Below, in pieces: positions 52,406-60,292 of a DNA stretch of 64,000 nt (position 1 is the first letter of the stretch; each line of letters opens with the position of its first letter). The DNA comes from G963923945 sp965199175. GTDB taxonomy: Bacteria > Pseudomonadota > Alphaproteobacteria > G963923945. A program made the position numbers and the translations under genes. The notes beneath the pieces are model-generated. The model did no database searches and had not been told where the DNA came from. It saw only the letters and a list, made by a program, of their open reading frames with translations. Location: the NCBI GenBank assembly GCA_965199175.1, contig OZ240684.1, forward strand, positions 558,001 to 622,000. The letters run 5' to 3'.

Positions 52406-53336
52406 AAAGACTATAAAGCCCCAGTAACAGAGCGGCTTTCCGGCGTCCGATACGCTGCGGTTTTAAGAAGATCATCCCCACCATCAGGCCGGTTGCTCCC
52501 AGCATAACCCAGACATCAAGAGCAGCAATATCCGGCGGTACATTCAGAGGGTGAATCAGGGCTGTGACCCCAAGAATGGCCAGAATATTATAAATATTGC
52601 TGCCCAGGACATTGCCAACAGCCAACGCCGTCTGACCACGCAGTCCGGCAATAATGGCGGTGGCCAATTCGGGCAGAGATGTCCCCAGAGCAACCACACT
52701 CAGCCCGATGATTGATTGCGATACCCCCAGAGCCGAAGCAATATCAATAGCCGCCGAGACCAGAAAATGCGCCCCGGCAACGGTACCGATGGTCCCGGCA
52801 ATGATCGCAGCAACAGTGACTGCAATACCACCTGGAAGGATGGTGATTGATTCAGCTTCTTCAGCATGGAGGGCCGTAACAGCATCGGCATTCTTTTGAT
52901 CACTCCGGTAGGAATAGAGGATATAGGCCAGCATCAAAATAACCAGAATGCCACCAGTCAATCGGCTGAGAACACCAGCTATGATGATGACAACACAAAT
53001 CAAAGCCGCCATAACCATGGATGCGCTGTCACGACGCAACGAATCAGAATCACATATAATCGGGCAGAGGAGAGCGGTAACCCCAAGGACAAGCAAAATA
53101 TTTGTAATATTGCTGCCCACGACATTGCCAATCGCAATCCCTGGTGCGCCCGACCAGGCAGCATTGATACATGTCATAAGTTCCGGGACCGATGTCCCGA
53201 AACCAACGATGGTGATACCAATTAAAAATGTTGAAACACCAAGCCGCCTGGCTGCTGAGACTGCTCCACGCAGCAAAATCTCACCACCCAGATACAGTAA
53301 GGCCAGGCCGGTCAACAACTCCAGAATAGTCATCAA
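52374..53336 (-). CDS. Calcium/sodium antiporter (CaCA family)
   Basis: 320 residues, about ten membrane helices in two homologous halves. The alpha-repeats are clear: GFGTSVPELMTCINAAWSG with GNVVGSNITNILLVLG in the first half, ALGTSLPELATAIIAGLRG with GNVLGSNIYNILAILG in the second. Conserved Glu in each S-x-P-E-L motif coordinates cations. Resembles YrbG-type exchangers. Faces chemoreceptor 2 convergently; a partial copy of its 3' end lies downstream. Confidence 0.94.
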   Translation of the reverse strand: MMTILELLTGLALLYLGGEILLRGAVSAARRLGVSTFLIGITIVGFGTSVPELMTCINAAWSGAPGIAIGNVVGSNITNILLVLGVTALLCPIICDSDSLRRDSASMVMAALICVVIIIAGVLSRLTGGILVILMLAYILYSYRSDQKNADAVTALHAEEAESITILPGGIAVTVAAIIAGTIGTVAGAHFLVSAAIDIASALGVSQSIIGLSVVALGTSLPELATAIIAGLRGQTALAVGNVLGSNIYNILAILGVTALIHPLNVPPDIAALDVWVMLGATGLMVGMIFLKPQRIGRRKAALLLGLYSLYIGDLAYRGL

Positions 53337-53380
53337 TGCAAAGGATACGAGAGGTATCGGTGAAAAACCCGATCAGTCAA

Positions 53381-53410
53381 TAGTTCAGTCGGTGCAACAG
53401 TTCAGTCGGT
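53381..53410. repeat. 17-bp-spaced duplication at the 3' end of rplI
   Basis: tagttcagtcggt (53381) and cagttcagtcggt (53398) are near-identical; the second contains the last codons and stop of rplI. It is another duplication seeded at a gene end. Confidence 0.75.
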
Positions 53411-54130
53411 AGCAGCCTGATCATCAGAAGCCGTATCCGGTGTATCCGGGATCGATGAATCCGGGTTTTCGGCAACATCTGAGGGGGATTCTCCGGCCAC
53501 TGATGCTGTCTTTGATGCTGTTTCTGATACTGTTTCTAATTCCGTTTCCGATGCTGTCTTTGATGCTGTTTCTGATGCTGTTTCTGATGCTGTTTCCTGG
53601 GGTTCGCTCTCCCCGGAAACCGGCTTGCCGGGATCTGTTTCCTGAACTGTCACGATCCCTTCTTCCTTTTGGGTGACGGCTTCTTCAGCCGAGCGGGCCA
53701 CATTCAGCGTTACGTCAACAATCACTTCGGCATGCAAGGCAATCCGGCAGGGATGGATGCCCAGCATTTTGATGCTGCGATCCAACAGAATTTGCTTGCG
53801 GCTGATCTTGATTCCGTCTGCATTGAAACAATCAGCAATATCCCGTGCGGTTACGGATCCGTAAAGCTGTCCGGTATCACCGGCCTGCCGGATCATGACC
53901 GGTTGAACAGCCTCCATCCGGGCGGCAACGGCTTCGGCTTCCTGCTTTTTCTTGAGATTACTGGCCTCCAATATGGTCCGCTGTTTCTCAAAATATGCTT
54001 TGTTTTCTTTGTTGGCCCGGAGTGCCTTACGCTGAGGCAAGAGGTAATTACGCGCATAACCAGGCTTGACCCTGACGGTATCACCCATCTGACCAAGCGT
54101 TTCGATTCGCTCCAGAAGGATTACTTCCAT
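53402..54130 (-). CDS. rplI: 50S ribosomal protein L9 with long repetitive tail
   Basis: 242 residues from the ATG at 54130; one codon upstream is a second ATG that overlaps the stop of the DUF2232 gene (ATGA at 54133). The first 150 residues are canonical L9 (MEVILLERIETLGQMGDTVR; VKPGYARNYLLPQRKA). The remaining 85 or so are an acidic, disordered tail rich in Glu, Thr, Ala and Ser, including a (E/K)TAS repeat encoded by a 12-bp DNA repeat (53502-53600). Tails after L9 occur in alphaproteobacteria, but this one is long. Confidence 0.96.
   Translation of the reverse strand: MEVILLERIETLGQMGDTVRVKPGYARNYLLPQRKALRANKENKAYFEKQRTILEASNLKKKQEAEAVAARMEAVQPVMIRQAGDTGQLYGSVTARDIADCFNADGIKISRKQILLDRSIKMLGIHPCRIALHAEVIVDVTLNVARSAEEAVTQKEEGIVTVQETDPGKPVSGESEPQETASETASETASKTASETELETVSETASKTASVAGESPSDVAENPDSSIPDTPDTASDDQAATD
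53502..53600. repeat. 12-bp coding repeat in rplI
   Basis: About eight copies of gatgctgtttct (minus-strand codons for ETAS/KTAS) with substitutions. The period is a multiple of three, so copy-number change would lengthen or shorten the L9 tail without frameshift. Confidence 0.9.
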
Positions 54131-55140
54131 CATATATTCTCCTGATTTGATACGGGGGTTCTCAAGCGTCTGATGTCAACTGCCTGGTCAATGACCCCGA
54201 CAAAAACAACAACCAAAATGAGAACAGGGACAAAAAAGAGTGTTGCATAAACAGCATATAAAAACACCGGGCTCATATGATATCGCTTTACGGCCCAGTG
54301 AGTGACCGCCAGACCAGTCAGACAATACGGTATAGCAAGGATGATGGTCAGGTTGAGGGCCAGCAAGGCCAGCTCTCCCGATGCCAGGACGGCGGTAAAA
54401 CCGGTGGCCAGAATCATCAATCCGGTGGGCGGACGGAAATGATTTAAAATCGGCGTCGGGCACATATTGAGACCACGTTGTTGCAACAAAGACTGGCCGA
54501 TTCCAGTATTGATGCAGATGATCATGAACCAGGAAAGAGCAAACAAGCCCGGCGCAAATGGTACGATATCCAACAAAGACTCAAGAGTATGATCACCCGA
54601 TGCCGGGGCAATCTTCTGCAATGTTTCCCGGAAGGCGGTTTCGATCATAGTAATGAGGGAGCCTTCTGAATTGCCCACAGCCAACCAAACCAACCCCAGA
54701 ATGCCACACAGATAAAAACACAGACCCGAAACGATACGCTCAGCGACCCGGTTGGGGTGATTTTTTTTCGGCTTCCTGATTCCGGGACGTTCTCTGGCGA
54801 TCAAACCGGTTATTACTCCCCCGGGGGCCAGAGCTTTTTTTGTCACCACCACAACCGGTAAGACAAAAAAGAATGCAAAATAAAGCCACGCATCCATGAC
54901 AGGGTCCACAGTACCAGAAGCTAAAATACTGGTGATCAGAAAGACCAGCAGGGTTGCGATTCCACCTGACCATAACGCCGCGTCAATACCCAGACCAAGC
55001 CCGGCCATCAAAAGCGGTAATGGGGTGAAATACCCCAGAAAAAACCCCAGAAATTCGCCCCGGGAGAGAATCAGGAATAAAATGGCACTGGCTGCACCGG
55101 CAGAGAACGCCAGGATCGGCTTATGCTCTTTTGCGATCAT
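54130..55140 (-). CDS. DUF2232 polytopic membrane protein
   Basis: 336 residues with about eight hydrophobic helices. Starts MIAKEHKPILAFSAGAASAI; contains a charged cytoplasmic loop (ARERPGIRKPKKNHPNRVAE). Located between rpsR and rplI, the usual place of DUF2232 proteins in alphaproteobacteria. Function unknown. Its stop overlaps the rplI start. Its ribosome-binding region sits in a duplicated 15-bp unit directly upstream. Confidence 0.85.
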   Translation of the reverse strand: MIAKEHKPILAFSAGAASAILFLILSRGEFLGFFLGYFTPLPLLMAGLGLGIDAALWSGGIATLLVFLITSILASGTVDPVMDAWLYFAFFFVLPVVVVTKKALAPGGVITGLIARERPGIRKPKKNHPNRVAERIVSGLCFYLCGILGLVWLAVGNSEGSLITMIETAFRETLQKIAPASGDHTLESLLDIVPFAPGLFALSWFMIICINTGIGQSLLQQRGLNMCPTPILNHFRPPTGLMILATGFTAVLASGELALLALNLTIILAIPYCLTGLAVTHWAVKRYHMSPVFLYAVYATLFFVPVLILVVVFVGVIDQAVDIRRLRTPVSNQENI

Positions 55141-55170
55141 GGTTATACTTTCTCAGGTTATACTTTCTCA
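55141..55170. repeat. 15-bp duplication abutting the DUF2232 start
   Basis: ggttatactttctca occurs twice in tandem. On the minus strand each unit reads tgagaaagtataacc, and the last base of the second copy touches the ATG, so the GAGAAAG ribosome-binding element is present twice. Confidence 0.88.
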
Positions 55171-55271
55171 GTCATTCTTTCCGGTTGCTCTTGACGCGAT
55201 GCTAAGATTGATCAACAAACCGATTCACCAAAATATTGCAGGCAAGAAAGTGGACGTACGGGTTGGTGCGG

Positions 55272-55550
55272 TTAATCAGCCACATAGGGCATGAGAGCCA
55301 GGTAACGGGCCCGCTTAATTGCCCGGGACAGTTCGCGCTGCTTTTTGCTGGAAACGGCGGTGATCCGGCTGGGCATCATCCGGCCCCGTTCTGAGACAAA
55401 ACGTTGCAAGAGCCTGATATCCTTGTAATCAATTTTTGGCGCATTTGAGCCTGAAAAAGGACAGCTTTTGCGGCGACGAAAATGGCCGCTGCGCCGGGTA
55501 TCTCCGGAACGGCCACCGCCACGCGATGCGGATTGATTGCCTGGTCTCAC
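55272..55550 (-). CDS. rpsR: 30S ribosomal protein S18
   Basis: 92 residues, basic. A Gly/Arg-rich N-terminal tail (SASRGGGRSGDTRRSGHFRR) precedes the conserved body: RKSCPFSGSNAPKIDYKDIR and KQRELSRAIKRARYLALMPY. The ATG overlaps the rpsF stop by 4 bp. S18 binds S6 in the 30S platform, matching the gene pairing. Confidence 0.97.
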   Translation of the reverse strand: MRPGNQSASRGGGRSGDTRRSGHFRRRKSCPFSGSNAPKIDYKDIRLLQRFVSERGRMMPSRITAVSSKKQRELSRAIKRARYLALMPYVAD

Positions 55551-56101
55551 GATCCTCTCTCCTCTTTGTCTGTTTCCTCTTTGGCATCATTATATGTGCT
55601 CTCAGCAGCATTTCCGCCTGTTGCTTCAGGGGGTATTTCTTCGCCACGCCTGATCTCAGCAGGCTGGGGATCATGTGCTTTTGATATACCCTGGGATGAC
55701 CGGGTTTCCTGCCTGTTTTCATAGTCCCTGGAAGACGAAAATTTGCGCGCATACGGCTTTTCATCCTCTCCCCGATCATTGCCGGCATTCATCATCGGGG
55801 ATGGTTCAGGATCAAGAGAATCAACCCGGATCGTTAAGTGGCGCAAGAGATTTTCATTGAGCCCCATATGACGTTCAAATTCTTTTATCGTCGGGGCAGA
55901 GGCATCGACACCAAAAAGGATATAATGGCCTTTGCGATTTTTCTTGATGCGATAAGAGAGGTTACGTAGCCCCCAATATTCCCGCTTTTCGACCGAACCG
56001 CCATTGGTTTTAATCAATTCGGCAAATTGATCCGCCAGGGCCTCAACCGCTTGTGCGGAAAGATCTTGACGTGCGATGAATACGCTCTCATAGAACGGCA
56101 T
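55547..56101 (-). CDS. rpsF: 30S ribosomal protein S6 with long C-terminal tail
   Basis: 184 residues from the ATG at 56101, preceded by AAGGAGG; an in-frame ATG at 56125 is less likely. The first 100 residues are canonical S6 (MPFYESVFIARQDLSAQAVE; YWGLRNLSYRIKKNRKGHYI). The remaining 80 are charged and disordered, ending in Glu/Lys-rich sequence; many S6 proteins are 95-140 residues. Heads the rpsF-rpsR-DUF2232-rplI run. Confidence 0.96.
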   Translation of the reverse strand: MPFYESVFIARQDLSAQAVEALADQFAELIKTNGGSVEKREYWGLRNLSYRIKKNRKGHYILFGVDASAPTIKEFERHMGLNENLLRHLTIRVDSLDPEPSPMMNAGNDRGEDEKPYARKFSSSRDYENRQETRSSQGISKAHDPQPAEIRRGEEIPPEATGGNAAESTYNDAKEETDKEERGS

Positions 56102-56358
56102 AGCTGTGGCCTCCTTACGGCTCATTGCGGCTTTTGGTTCGTCTGCCGGTACGGTTATCCGCCGATACGGTTTGTCTTCTGATACAATCCGTCTGCTGAT
56201 ATATCTCGTTACCTGATATATCCTGTTACCTGATATATCTTAATTACCGTGAACCAAAACCGCTAGCCAGCCCATGCTGGCAAGGAGTTATTATGTTGGT
56301 GCATTGAATATGCGCAGATTGATATCTCCGCATATATTCATGCATCAGGGATTGGCGC
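56102..56358 (-). other. Long rpsF leader with repeats and hairpin
   Basis: If transcription starts near 56352, the rpsF mRNA has a leader of about 250 nt. It contains a 17-bp tandem repeat (56196-56247) and a hairpin GCCAGC-loop-GGCTGG type (56266-56281; stem GCCAGC/GCTGGC). Such a leader could hold an S6:S18 autoregulatory site, but I could not identify the defining CCG internal loop. Confidence 0.35.
56196..56247. repeat. 17-bp tandem repeat, 3 units
   Basis: ctgatatatctcgttac, ctgatatatcctgttac and ctgatatatcttaattac follow each other without a gap inside the rpsF leader. Confidence 0.88.
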
Positions 56359-56386
56359 ACTATAAGGATTTTGTTTTCGTATGCAA
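56359..56386 (-). promoter_or_regulatory. Probable sigma70-type promoter of rpsF
   Basis: On the minus strand TTGCAT (56386-56381), 16 bp, TATAGT (56364-56359). The -35 box is identical to the one proposed for ffs. Position upstream of a ribosomal protein operon supports the call. Confidence 0.5.
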
Positions 56387-56594
56387 GAGGTCATATACCG
56401 GTTAGAAAAAAGTCGGAAAAAAGAGTGTATTGACTCTGAACAATCGATCCAATGCTTTGGGGTGAAGAAGAATAGGTGAAGAAGAATATAAGGCCGAAAC
56501 CGTGAATGGTTTTTGTTCATGATCATCCGTTGATGCGTGAATTTTTTTATGTAAGTTTTTATTTCTGAATTTTTATTTTCTATGTGAATTGCTG

Positions 56595-57539
56595 ATGACT
56601 CCTGTTTTTGTTTTTCCCGGCCAGGCTTCGCAAGCGGTTGGTATGGGGCGTGCCTTATATGATTCCTTTCCGGCTGCCCGGCGGTTGTTTGAGGAAGTGG
56701 ATGATGCTTTAGATGAGCATTTATCCCGCCTCATTTTTGAGGGGCCCGAATCTGATCTGACTTTAACCGCCAATGCTCAGCCGGCCCTGATGGCGGTCAG
56801 TTTAGCGGCTTTGCGTGCTTTAGAAGCCGAGGCAGGGGAGAGCATCATCGATAAGGGGCTGTTTGTCGCAGGCCATTCTCTGGGTGAATATTCGGCATTG
56901 GCTGCTGCCGGGAGTATGCCGGTGGCAACGGTTGCGCGTCTTTTGCGGATTCGCGGTCAGGCCATGCAGGATGCGGTGCCGCCTGAAAAGGGCGCAATGG
57001 CGGCTATTCTTGGTCTTGATTTTGAGGATGTTGTGGCGGTGGCTGCTGAGGCTTCCCAGGGAGAAATCTGTGAACCAGCCAATGATAATGCCCAGGGACA
57101 GGTGGTCCTCTCCGGTCATCGGCCGGCGGTTGAGCGGGCGATTGACCTGGCGGTGGCGCGTGGTGCCCGGCGCGGTGTTATATTGCCTGTGAGTGCTCCT
57201 TTCCATTGCTCTTTGATGGCTCCTGTTGAGACTGTCATGGATCAGGTTCTGGCTGAGATTGATCTGGTGACACCGGTTGTTCCGCTGGTTGCCAATGTAA
57301 CGGCAGCTGTTGTGCATGACCCGGGAGAGATTCGCCATTTATTGGTGCAGCAAGTGACCGCGATGGTACGTTGGCGCGAAAGTGTTGATTTGATGGTCCA
57401 AAAAGGTGCGACCGGTTTGATTGAGATTGGGGCCGGACGGGTTCTGTGTGGTCTGGCCCGCCGGATTGATCAATCTCTTTCGGTCTTACCGCTCCGGCAA
57501 CCCGGCGATATGGGTCCGATTTTGACTTCTCTATGCTGA
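56595..57539 (+). CDS. fabD: Malonyl-CoA:ACP transacylase
   Basis: Loads malonyl groups onto acyl carrier protein. The ATG at 56595 gives 314 residues; a TTG at 56589 is an alternative. TPVFVFPGQASQAVGMGRAL at the N-terminus; active-site Ser in AGHSLGEYSALAAAG; catalytic His in VSAPFHCSLMAPV; GQVVLSGH is also typical. It opens the fatty-acid cluster fabD-fabG-acpP-fabF, with mltG and gmk behind. Confidence 0.97.
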   Translation: MTPVFVFPGQASQAVGMGRALYDSFPAARRLFEEVDDALDEHLSRLIFEGPESDLTLTANAQPALMAVSLAALRALEAEAGESIIDKGLFVAGHSLGEYSALAAAGSMPVATVARLLRIRGQAMQDAVPPEKGAMAAILGLDFEDVVAVAAEASQGEICEPANDNAQGQVVLSGHRPAVERAIDLAVARGARRGVILPVSAPFHCSLMAPVETVMDQVLAEIDLVTPVVPLVANVTAAVVHDPGEIRHLLVQQVTAMVRWRESVDLMVQKGATGLIEIGAGRVLCGLARRIDQSLSVLPLRQPGDMGPILTSLC

Positions 57540-57668
57540 TTTTTTCGATTCTGATGGTATTTTAACCTCATCAGTGTCCTTTCATTGTACCAATCATTTT
57601 ATCAAAATCATTGGGGTGTAATCGTCTTACGATTATCATCAGGGGATGGTGTTTGAAGGAGAACAGAG

Positions 57669-58412
57669 ATGAAGATGTTCAATCTGGAGGGAAAATGCGC
57701 GCTGGTTACCGGAGCATCAGGAGCAATCGGTGCTTCTGTTGTCCGGGTTTTGCATCATCATGGTGCGACTTTGGCTCTGGCTGGTCGGCGTAGCGATGCT
57801 TTGGAGATGCTTGCAGAATCTCTTGGTGAGCGGTGTCATGTTCTGGTTGCTGATTTAGCTGACTCCCCGGCATTGGCAGACCTCCCGCATCGGGCTGCTG
57901 ACGCCCTGGGTCGTGTGGATATTCTGGTCAATAATGCCGGTCTCACCCGTGATGGGTTAGCAGTACGTATGAAGGATGATGAATGGCATCAGGTTTTGGA
58001 TGTTAATCTGAGTGCAGCTTTTAAGCTGTCGCGTGCTTGTTTGCGTGGCATGATGAAAACGCATTGGGGGCGAATCATTTCCATCAGCTCTACAGTTGGC
58101 CTGACCGGTAATATTGGGCAAGCCAATTATACGGCCGCAAAGGCCGGGTTGATTGGCCTTTCTAAGTCGCTGGCTGCTGAGGTCGCGTCTCGTGGTGTGA
58201 CGGTGAATTGTGTTGCACCAGGCTTTATTACCAGCCCAATGACTGATGCTATTCCTAAGGCTGCCCGGGAGAAAATTTTAGCCCGCATTCCGGTTGGCCG
58301 GGTTGGGGAGGCAGACGAGGTGGCGGCTGCGGTTTTATATCTGGCAAGCCCTCAGGCCGCTTATGTCACCGGTCAGACCTTGCATGTCAATGGCGGTTTG
58401 GCGATGATATAA
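57669..58412 (+). CDS. fabG: 3-oxoacyl-ACP reductase
   Basis: NADPH-dependent reduction step of fatty-acid elongation. 247 residues; GAAGGAGA precedes the ATG. TGASGAIGASV cofactor loop, DILVNNAGLTRDGL, catalytic SISSTVGLTGNIGQANYTAA with Tyr-x3-Lys, NCVAPGFITSPM and the C-terminal TGQTLHVNGGLAMI. The genomic setting between fabD and acpP distinguishes it from generic SDRs. Confidence 0.96.
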   Translation: MKMFNLEGKCALVTGASGAIGASVVRVLHHHGATLALAGRRSDALEMLAESLGERCHVLVADLADSPALADLPHRAADALGRVDILVNNAGLTRDGLAVRMKDDEWHQVLDVNLSAAFKLSRACLRGMMKTHWGRIISISSTVGLTGNIGQANYTAAKAGLIGLSKSLAAEVASRGVTVNCVAPGFITSPMTDAIPKAAREKILARIPVGRVGEADEVAAAVLYLASPQAAYVTGQTLHVNGGLAMI

Positions 58413-58484
58413 ATAGTAAGAAACTATCGGCTGCGTTATGGTACTTGGTTTGGTTATGGTAAATGTGATAGAAGCCCTTGCTTT

Positions 58485-58553
58485 GGTAGACCGTGATATC
58501 CGGTAGACCGCGAATATCGGGTAAACCATGATATTGGGTAAACCATGAATATC
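58485..58553. repeat. 16-18-bp degenerate tandem repeat, 4 units
   Basis: ggtagaccgtgatatcc, ggtagaccgcgaatatcg, ggtaaaccatgatatt and gggtaaaccatgaatatc lie in succession between fabG and acpP, ending 36 bp before the acpP start. Confidence 0.82.
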
Positions 58554-58588
58554 AAAAGACATAAACTTTTTTCAGAGGACAAAAAGCG

Positions 58589-58822
58589 ATGAGTGATTAT
58601 GCCGACCGTATAAAAAAGATCGTTGTCGAGCATCTTGGAATTGATGAAGAAAAAGTGACTGATAGTGCCAGCTTTATTGATGACCTTGGGGCGGATAGTC
58701 TGGATACGGTCGAATTGGTGATGCGCTTTGAGGAAGAGTTCGGTTGTGAAATTCCTGATGATGCCGCAGAAACAATCATCACGGTTAAAGATGCGGTCGA
58801 TTATATTGAGAAAAATACATAG
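58589..58822 (+). CDS. acpP: Acyl carrier protein
   Basis: 77 residues, strongly acidic. The phosphopantetheine Ser lies in LGADSLDTVELVMRFEEEF. Start MSDYADRIKKIVVEHLGIDE with AGAGGA about 10 bp upstream. It carries the growing acyl chain for FabD, FabG and FabF encoded alongside. Confidence 0.98.
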   Translation: MSDYADRIKKIVVEHLGIDEEKVTDSASFIDDLGADSLDTVELVMRFEEEFGCEIPDDAAETIITVKDAVDYIEKNT

Positions 58823-59015
58823 GCCTTATCGAAAAACTGAGATGGGTTCATCCTGTCCTGGGGGGTGTCCGGGGAAGGATGGTTTTGCCGTTGGTGGTTG
58901 GGGACCCTGACCGATATGGTGGCCTTGACCAATATGATAAATATACAATCATGTATAAATATACAGTCATATATACAGTCATGATTTTTCTCTTTCCCTG
59001 TTTTTAGGTGCGTTG

Positions 59016-60278
59016 ATGAGACGTGTTGCTGTTACTGGTCTGGGATTGGTCACGCCGCTGGGATGCGGTGTGGATACGGTTTGGCCGGCCTTAATAAGCG
59101 GGAAATCAGGTGTTACGGCCATTCGATCTTTCGATTGTACCGATTGGTCATGCCGGATTGCTGGCCAGGTACCGTTGGGAGATGGTCCCGGAGACCTGAA
59201 TCTTGATTCTGTGATGCCCGCTAAAGAGCGGCGTAAAATCGAACCCTTTATCCTTTATGCTTTGGCGGCGGCTGATGAAGCGGTTACTGATTCTGGCTGG
59301 TCTCCTGAAAGCAGTGATGCGCGTAACCGCACGGGTGTTATGGTCGGTTCGGGAATCGGTGGTCTGAACGGGATTGCCCAGAGTGCCTTGACATTGAATG
59401 AACGGGGACCCCGCCGGGTTTCTCCATTCTTTATTCCTTCCTGTCTGATCAATCTGGCCTCAGGACAAATATCAATTAAATATGGGTTTCGTGGTCCCAA
59501 CCATGCGCCGGTGACGGCGTGCTCTACCGGTGCTCACGCCATTGGTGATGCGGCCCGTATTATTCATTATGGCGATGCTGATGTTATGATTGCCGGAGGT
59601 TCTGAAGGATGTGTCTGCCCGATTGGTGTTGCTGGCTTCTCGGCCATGCGTGCCTTATCGACTCATTTCAATGATGCCCCCGAACAGGCTTCCCGTCCCT
59701 GGGACCAGGACCGGGATGGTTTTGTCATCAGCGAAGGGGCAGGGATCGTTGTTCTGGAAGACTGGGAGCATGCCATATCACGCAAGGCCCATATTTATGC
59801 CGAAGTGAGGGGGTATGGTCTTTCGGGGGATGCCTATCACGTGAGTGCCCCGGCAGAAAATGGTGACGGGGCGTATCGGTCGATGCGCAATGCGCTGGCC
59901 GATGCGGGACTGAGGCCGGATCAAATTGATTATATCAATGCTCATGGGACATCAACGCCGCTTGGTGATGAGATTGAATTAAAAGCGGTGAAACGGGTCT
60001 TTGGCGACAGTATCGGGACTATATCCATTTCCTCGACCAAATCCTCCATTGGTCACCTTCTTGGTGCTGCTGGTGGTGTCGAGAGTATTTTTTCTATCCT
60101 GGCCATACGTGATGGTATTGTGCCGCCGACTCTCAATCTGGACCATCCTTCTGACGGATGTGCTGGCTTTGATCTTACCCCTCATCAATCACGGAAGCGT
60201 TCTGTGACCTTTGCGTTGTCCAATTCATTTGGTTTTGGCGGCACCAATGCTTCTGTTGTGTTTGGGCCGGCTTCCTGA
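59016..60278 (+). CDS. fabF: 3-oxoacyl-ACP synthase II
   Basis: Condensing enzyme of fatty-acid elongation. 420 residues from the ATG at 59016 (TTG at 59013 just before). Active-site Cys in VTACSTGAHAIGDAAR; catalytic His pair in INAHGTSTPLGD and STKSSIGHLLGAAGG; C-terminal NSFGFGGTNASVVF. The 190-bp gap after acpP contains copies of atatacagtcat. Confidence 0.98.
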   Translation: MRRVAVTGLGLVTPLGCGVDTVWPALISGKSGVTAIRSFDCTDWSCRIAGQVPLGDGPGDLNLDSVMPAKERRKIEPFILYALAAADEAVTDSGWSPESSDARNRTGVMVGSGIGGLNGIAQSALTLNERGPRRVSPFFIPSCLINLASGQISIKYGFRGPNHAPVTACSTGAHAIGDAARIIHYGDADVMIAGGSEGCVCPIGVAGFSAMRALSTHFNDAPEQASRPWDQDRDGFVISEGAGIVVLEDWEHAISRKAHIYAEVRGYGLSGDAYHVSAPAENGDGAYRSMRNALADAGLRPDQIDYINAHGTSTPLGDEIELKAVKRVFGDSIGTISISSTKSSIGHLLGAAGGVESIFSILAIRDGIVPPTLNLDHPSDGCAGFDLTPHQSRKRSVTFALSNSFGFGGTNASVVFGPAS

Positions 60279-60292
60279 AACCGGGTGATGAC

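Noticed and set aside
53669..54145. 158-residue plus-strand open frame
   Set aside because: Antisense to canonical L9 coding sequence.
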